From positions 434,001 through 498,000 of the forward strand of contig OX392538.1 of assembly GCA_947623455.1 (NCBI GenBank): a stretch of DNA of 64,000 bases, given 5' to 3'. This DNA comes from Mimachlamys varia (lineage: Eukaryota; Mollusca; Bivalvia; Pectinida; Pectinidae). The first letter of the stretch is position 1. Each line of letters begins with the position of its first letter. Shown piece after piece: positions 59,205 to 64,000 of the stretch. The notes under the pieces were generated by a model that saw nothing but the letters and a program-made list of their open reading frames with translations, ran no database searches and had not been told where the DNA came from. The position numbers were made by a program, and so were the translations under genes.

Positions 59205-62200
59205 CCTAGACCTCTCCCCCAACCCCACAGCCAGTGTTATAACCCTATCCCCACCTACAGCCAGTGTTATAACCCTATCCCTGCCTACAGCCAGTGTTAT
59301 AATCATATCCCCGCCTACAGCCAGTGTTATAACCCTAACCCTAACCCTGACCTCTCCCCCAACCCCACAGCCAGTGTTATAACCCTATCCCCACCTTCAA
59401 CCCTATACCAATCTTCAGTTAGTGATATAACCCTATCCCCACCTTCAACCCTATCCCCACCTACAGTCAGTGATATAACCCTATCCCCACCTTCAACCCT
59501 ATCCCCACCTAGAGTCAGTGTTATAACCCTATCCCCATCTACAGCCAGCATTATAACTCTATCTCCACCTACAACCAGTGTTGTAACCCTATCCCCACCT
59601 AGAGTCAGTGTTATAACCCTATCTCCACCTACAGCCAGTGTTATAACCCTATCTCCACCTACAGCCAGTGTAATAACCCTATCCCCACCTACAGCCAGTG
59701 TTATAACCCTGTCTCCACCTACAGCCAGTGTTATAACCCTATCCCCACCTACAGCCAGTGTTGTAACCCTATCCCCAACTACAGCCAGTTTTGTAACCCT
59801 ATCCCCACCTACAGCCAGTGTTATAACCCTATCTCCACCTACAGCCAGTGTAATAACCCTATTCCCACCTACAGCCAGTGTTGTAACCCTATCCCCATCT
59901 ATAGCCAGTGTTATAACCCTATCCCCATCTACTGCCAGTGATATAATCTTATCCCCACCTTCAACCCTATCCCCACCTACAGCCAGTGTTATAACCCTAT
60001 CTTCACCTACAGCCAGTGTTATAACCATATCCCCACCTACAGCCAGTGTTGTAATCCTATCCCCACCTACAGCCAGTTTTGTAACCCTATCCCCACCTAC
60101 AGCCAGTGTTGTAACCCTATCCCCACCTACAGATAGTTTTGTAACCCTATCCCCACCTACAGCCAGTGTTATAACCCTATCTCCACCTACAGCCAGTGTA
60201 ATAACCCTATCCCCACCTACAGCCAGTGTAACAACCCTATCTCCACCTACAGCCAGTGTTATAACCCTATCTCCACCTACAGCCAGTGTAATAACCCTAT
60301 CCCCACCTACAGCCAGTGTTATAACCATATCCCCACCTACAGCCAGTGTAATAACCCTATATCCGCCTACAGCCAGTGTTATAACCCTATCCCTGCCTAC
60401 AGCCAGTGTTATAACCCTATCCCCACCTACAGCCAGTGTTATAACTCTATCCCCATCCAAAGCCAGTGTTATAACCCTATCCCCACCTACTGTCAGTGTT
60501 ATAACCCTATCCCATCTACAGCCAGTGATATAACCCTATCCCCACCTACAGCCAATGATATTACCCTATCCCCACCTACAGCCAGTGTCATAACCCTATC
60601 CCCACCTACAGCCAGTGTTATCACCTTATCCCCACCTACAGCCAGTGTTATTACCCTATCCCCATCTACAGCCAGTGTTATAACCCTATCTCCACCTACA
60701 GCCAGTGATATTACCCTATCCCCACCTACAGCCAGTGTTATAACCCTATCCCCACCTACAGCCAGTGTTGTAACCCTATCCCCACCTACATTCAGTGTTA
60801 TAACCCTATTCCCACCTACAGCCAGTGTTATAACCATATCCCCACCTACAGCCAGTGTTATAACTCCCCCCCCACCTAGAGGCAAGTGTTATAACCCTAT
60901 CCCACCTACTGTCAGTGTTATAACCCTATCCCCATCTACAGCCAGTGATATAACCCTATCCCCACCTTCAACCCTATCCCCACCTACAGCCAATGATATT
61001 ACCCTATCCCCACCTACAGCCAGTGTCATAACCCTATCCCCACCTACAGCCAGTGTTATCACCTTATCCCCACCTACAGCCAGTGTTATAACCCTATCCC
61101 CATCTACAGCCAGTGTTATAACCCTATCTCCACCTACAGCCAGTGATATAACCCTATCCCCACCTACAGCCAGTGTTATAACCCTATCCCCACCTACAGC
61201 CAGTGTTGTAACCCTATCCCCACCTACATTCAGTGTTATAACCCTATTCCCACCTACAGCCAGTGTTATAACCATATCCCCACCTACAGCCAGTGTTATA
61301 ACTCCCCCCCCCCCACCTAGAGGCAAGTGTTATAACCCTATCCCACCTACTGTCAGTGTTATAACCCTATCCCCATCTACAGCCAGTGATATAACCCTAT
61401 CCCCACCTTCAACCCTATCCCCACCAACAGCCAATGATATTACCCTATCCCCACCTACAGCCAGTGTCATAACCCTATCCCCACCTACAGCCAGTGTTAT
61501 CACCTTATCCCCACCTACAGCCAGTGTTATAACCCTATCCCCATCTACAGCCAGTGTTATAACCCTATCTCCACCTACAGCCAGTGATATAACCCTATCC
61601 CCACCTACAGCCAGTGTTATAACCCTATCCCCACCTACAGCCAGTGTTGTAACCCTATCCCCACCTACATTCAGTGTTATAACCCTATTCCCACCTACAG
61701 CCAGTGTTATAACCATATCCCCACCTACAGCCAGTGTTATAACCCCCCCCCACCTAGAGGCAAGTGTTATAACCCTATCCCACCTTCTGTCAGTGTTATA
61801 ACCCTATCCCCATCTACAGCCAGTGTTATAACCCTATCCCCACCTACTGTCAGTGTTATAACCCTATCCCAATCTACAGCCAGTGATATAACCCTATCCC
61901 CACCTTCAACCCTATCCCCACCTACAGCCAATGATTTTACCCTATCCCCACCTACAGCCAGTGTTGTAACCCTATCCCCACCTACAGCCAGTGTTATAAA
62001 CCTATCCCAACCTACAGCCAGTGTCATCACCCTATCCCCACCTACAGCCAGTGTTATCACCCTATCCCCACCTACAGCCAGTGTTATAACCCTATCCCCA
62101 CCTACAGCCAGTGTTATAACCCTATCCCCACCTACAGCCAGTTTTATAACCCTATCTCCACCTACAGCCAGTGTTATAACCCTATCCCCACCTACAGCCA

Positions 62201-62692
62201 GTGTAATAACCCTATCCCCGCCTACAGCCAGTGTTATAACCCTATCCCTGCCTACAGCCAGTGTTATAACCCTATCCCCACCCACAGCCAGTGTTATAAC
62301 CCTATCCGCACCTACAGCCAGTGTAATAACCCTATCCCCGCCTACAGCCAGTGTTATCACCCTATCCCCACCTACAGCCAGTGTTATAACCCTATCCCCA
62401 CCTACAGCCAGTGTAATAACCCTATCCCCGCCTACAGCCAGTGTTATAACCCTATCCCCACCTACAGCCAGTGTTATAACCCTATCCCCACCTACAGCCA
62501 GTGTAATAACCCTATCCCCGCCTACAGCCAGTGTTATAACCCTATCCCCGCCTACAGCCAGTGTTATAACCCTATCCCCACCTACAGCCAGTGTTATAAC
62601 CTCATCCCCACCTACAGCCAGTGTTATAACCTCATCCCCACCTACAGCCAGTGTTATAACCCTATCCCCACCTACAGCCAGTAAACTGACCT
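59205..62692. repeat. 30-bp satellite, about 115 copies, with 440-bp higher-order blocks
   Basis: The unit is CCCCACCTACAGCCAGTGTT followed by ATAACCCTAT. Three blocks of about 440 bp are marked by CCTAGAGGCAAG at 60875, 61316 and 61753. Single-base changes in C-tracts shift the frame at block edges. The plus-strand ORF at 59097-60533 (repeat PTASVITLSP) and minus-strand ORFs (VGGDRVITLA) are derived from the repeat. A short CCCTAACCCTAACCCTG tract lies near 59333. Confidence 0.97.
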
Positions 62693-64000
62693 AATGAATG
62701 GACCTGATACAGTGACAAAGACAACATTATTACACCCCATCTCGTGACAATTATTGCCCTGATACCTGCGTACGACACAAAAATCAATGATATCACTGGT
62801 GTATATAGCTATGTATACTGTCTGATCCTGCCTTCTGATGGCGTAGCCGCGATACCAGGATGGGGGCGATGAGGAAACGGACACAGATAAATTACCCGAT
62901 TTTTGTTTTATATGAACCTAGAAGGACAGAAAGATCAAGTCATTTGTTAACAGTAAATGATATGTTCCATTGCTGGAGAAAAGGAAAGAAATGATTAAGT
63001 AAATTAATGATACCTAACTTCCATTGCAATCTTGTACTTTTTAATTAGTAAACAAAAGCTTAAGAATAATTATAAATCTAACATTGTGTTAGACACATAA
63101 AAAGTGAAGAAAAAACTGACAAAAAAATCTATGTTGGATCACAGAGGGATTTTTTTTATGAAGATGAATTTATTAAATAAATTTTTGTGACATAAATTTT
63201 TCAAATCAGTTTTCTTCTATCAATAAGAATTGTCTCCAAATATGTACATTTGATATTATAATTCAGCCATAAGTATTTAGCAATCTTTGGTCAATGACGG
63301 ATTATGGCATATGCCATACAGAAATGTAAGGAACATCTCATTCAATCCTTGAGTAATTTTTTACTTCTTTGAGTCATGTTGGGTCTAAATAAAACACAAA
63401 TATCAAGTTGATACAATTTAACTAATCAGAAGACTTGCAGGAGCCACCTAACTAATACCTCCACAAGAGATTGCTGGCTGTGAAAGTGTGCTTGGTGTGT
63501 TCTGATTTTTGTGAGACTGTACTTCTAAGGGTCCCAAACCTTTAAGATGTTGAAATAAAGTTAACTATTTGAAAGCATATACATTTCCGAGTAAAATGGT
63601 GAAGTTTGGTTGAAATTGAATAATAAATTATGAAGAAAACACAAGTTATTGCACCTGATGTACGTTTGCTATTCAGAGTTAGCACCAGATTTTTTTCATT
63701 TCTTTTGCATAACATTAACCTCTAGCACCTCAATTAAGCACGCAATTAGCAATTTCATATTTTGCCCACAGATCAAATACGCATACCACTCAACAGTTTT
63801 GGAAAAGAAATCTTGTTATTTTACTTTCTGTTAATTTTACAGTCTCTGAAGTAATTAATTTTTTATTTTAAGTAAATTTTATTTAATTTTAATAATTAAA
63901 CACATTTAGAATTCACACAAAACTCCAAAATTCTACAGAAAACTTGAGTCATAAAGGGTTATTAGATATCCATCTTAACTGTTTATCTATCAATTACACA
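62693..64000. other. non-repetitive segment without recognised features
   Basis: AT-rich flank. The 70-codon minus-strand ORF at 62672-62884 overlaps the repeat edge and shows no known motif. Confidence 0.65.

Noticed and set aside
59328..59352. Interstitial telomeric repeat
   Set aside because: Only about three CCCTAA units, explained by local variation of the ATAACCCTAT part of the 30-bp satellite.
59097..60533. 478-codon plus-strand ORF as a mucin-like gene
   Set aside because: The ORF is almost entirely the 30-bp satellite, the opposite strand is equally open, and the frame breaks at the next C-tract change.
62672..62884. Minus-strand 70-codon ORF as an exon of a neighbouring gene
   Set aside because: It contains a plausible-looking stretch (PSWYRGYAIRRQDQ) but no recognised domain, and splice sites cannot be fixed.

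Overview
The window is eukaryotic nuclear DNA, AT-rich, with one recognisable protein-coding gene. Its dispersed repeats look like those I associate with marine molluscs, so a bivalve or related lophotrochozoan is my inference; no species can be named.

The gene lies on the minus strand and encodes a gamma subunit of AMP-activated protein kinase (PRKAG2-like). Eleven coding exons can be placed, from a putative first coding exon at 43136-43097 down to a partial exon at 74-1 that runs off the window. Every junction is GT-AG and every reading phase agrees, giving 319 codons. CBS1, CBS2, most of CBS3 and the start of the CBS3-CBS4 region are present; the rest of CBS4 and the stop lie beyond coordinate 1. 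Exon-containing DNA totals under 1 kb of about 43 kb.

The introns and the 20 kb upstream of the gene are filled with about 25 mostly unrelated minisatellite or satellite arrays, roughly 24 kb of the 64 kb. Unit lengths range from about 20 to 86 bp. The largest are an 86-bp array in intron 6, 35-bp and 21-bp arrays in intron 4, 37-, 44-, 85-, 41- and 45-bp arrays in intron 1, and 74-, 34-, 29-, 31-, 51- and 30-bp arrays upstream of the gene. Several show higher-order structure (630, 440, 370 and 255 bp periods). Most predicted ORFs in the window arise inside these arrays.

Three elements with terminal inverted repeats flanked by TA (12675-13098, 37025-38491, 46129-47280) look like non-autonomous DNA transposons. 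Two related SINE-like copies (about 20290-20500 and 57268-57440) and two decayed dispersed repeats (21944-22250, 48290-48760) are also visible.

The observations most worth following are: an intronic array that seems to have been seeded by the neighbouring exon's own 5' splice site, next to a strong G-quadruplex motif; a 3.3-kb open frame without any ATG across the 51-bp array; and an inverted pair of 67-bp repeats flanking the 85-bp satellite in intron 1. No RNA gene, CRISPR array or second convincing protein gene was found.
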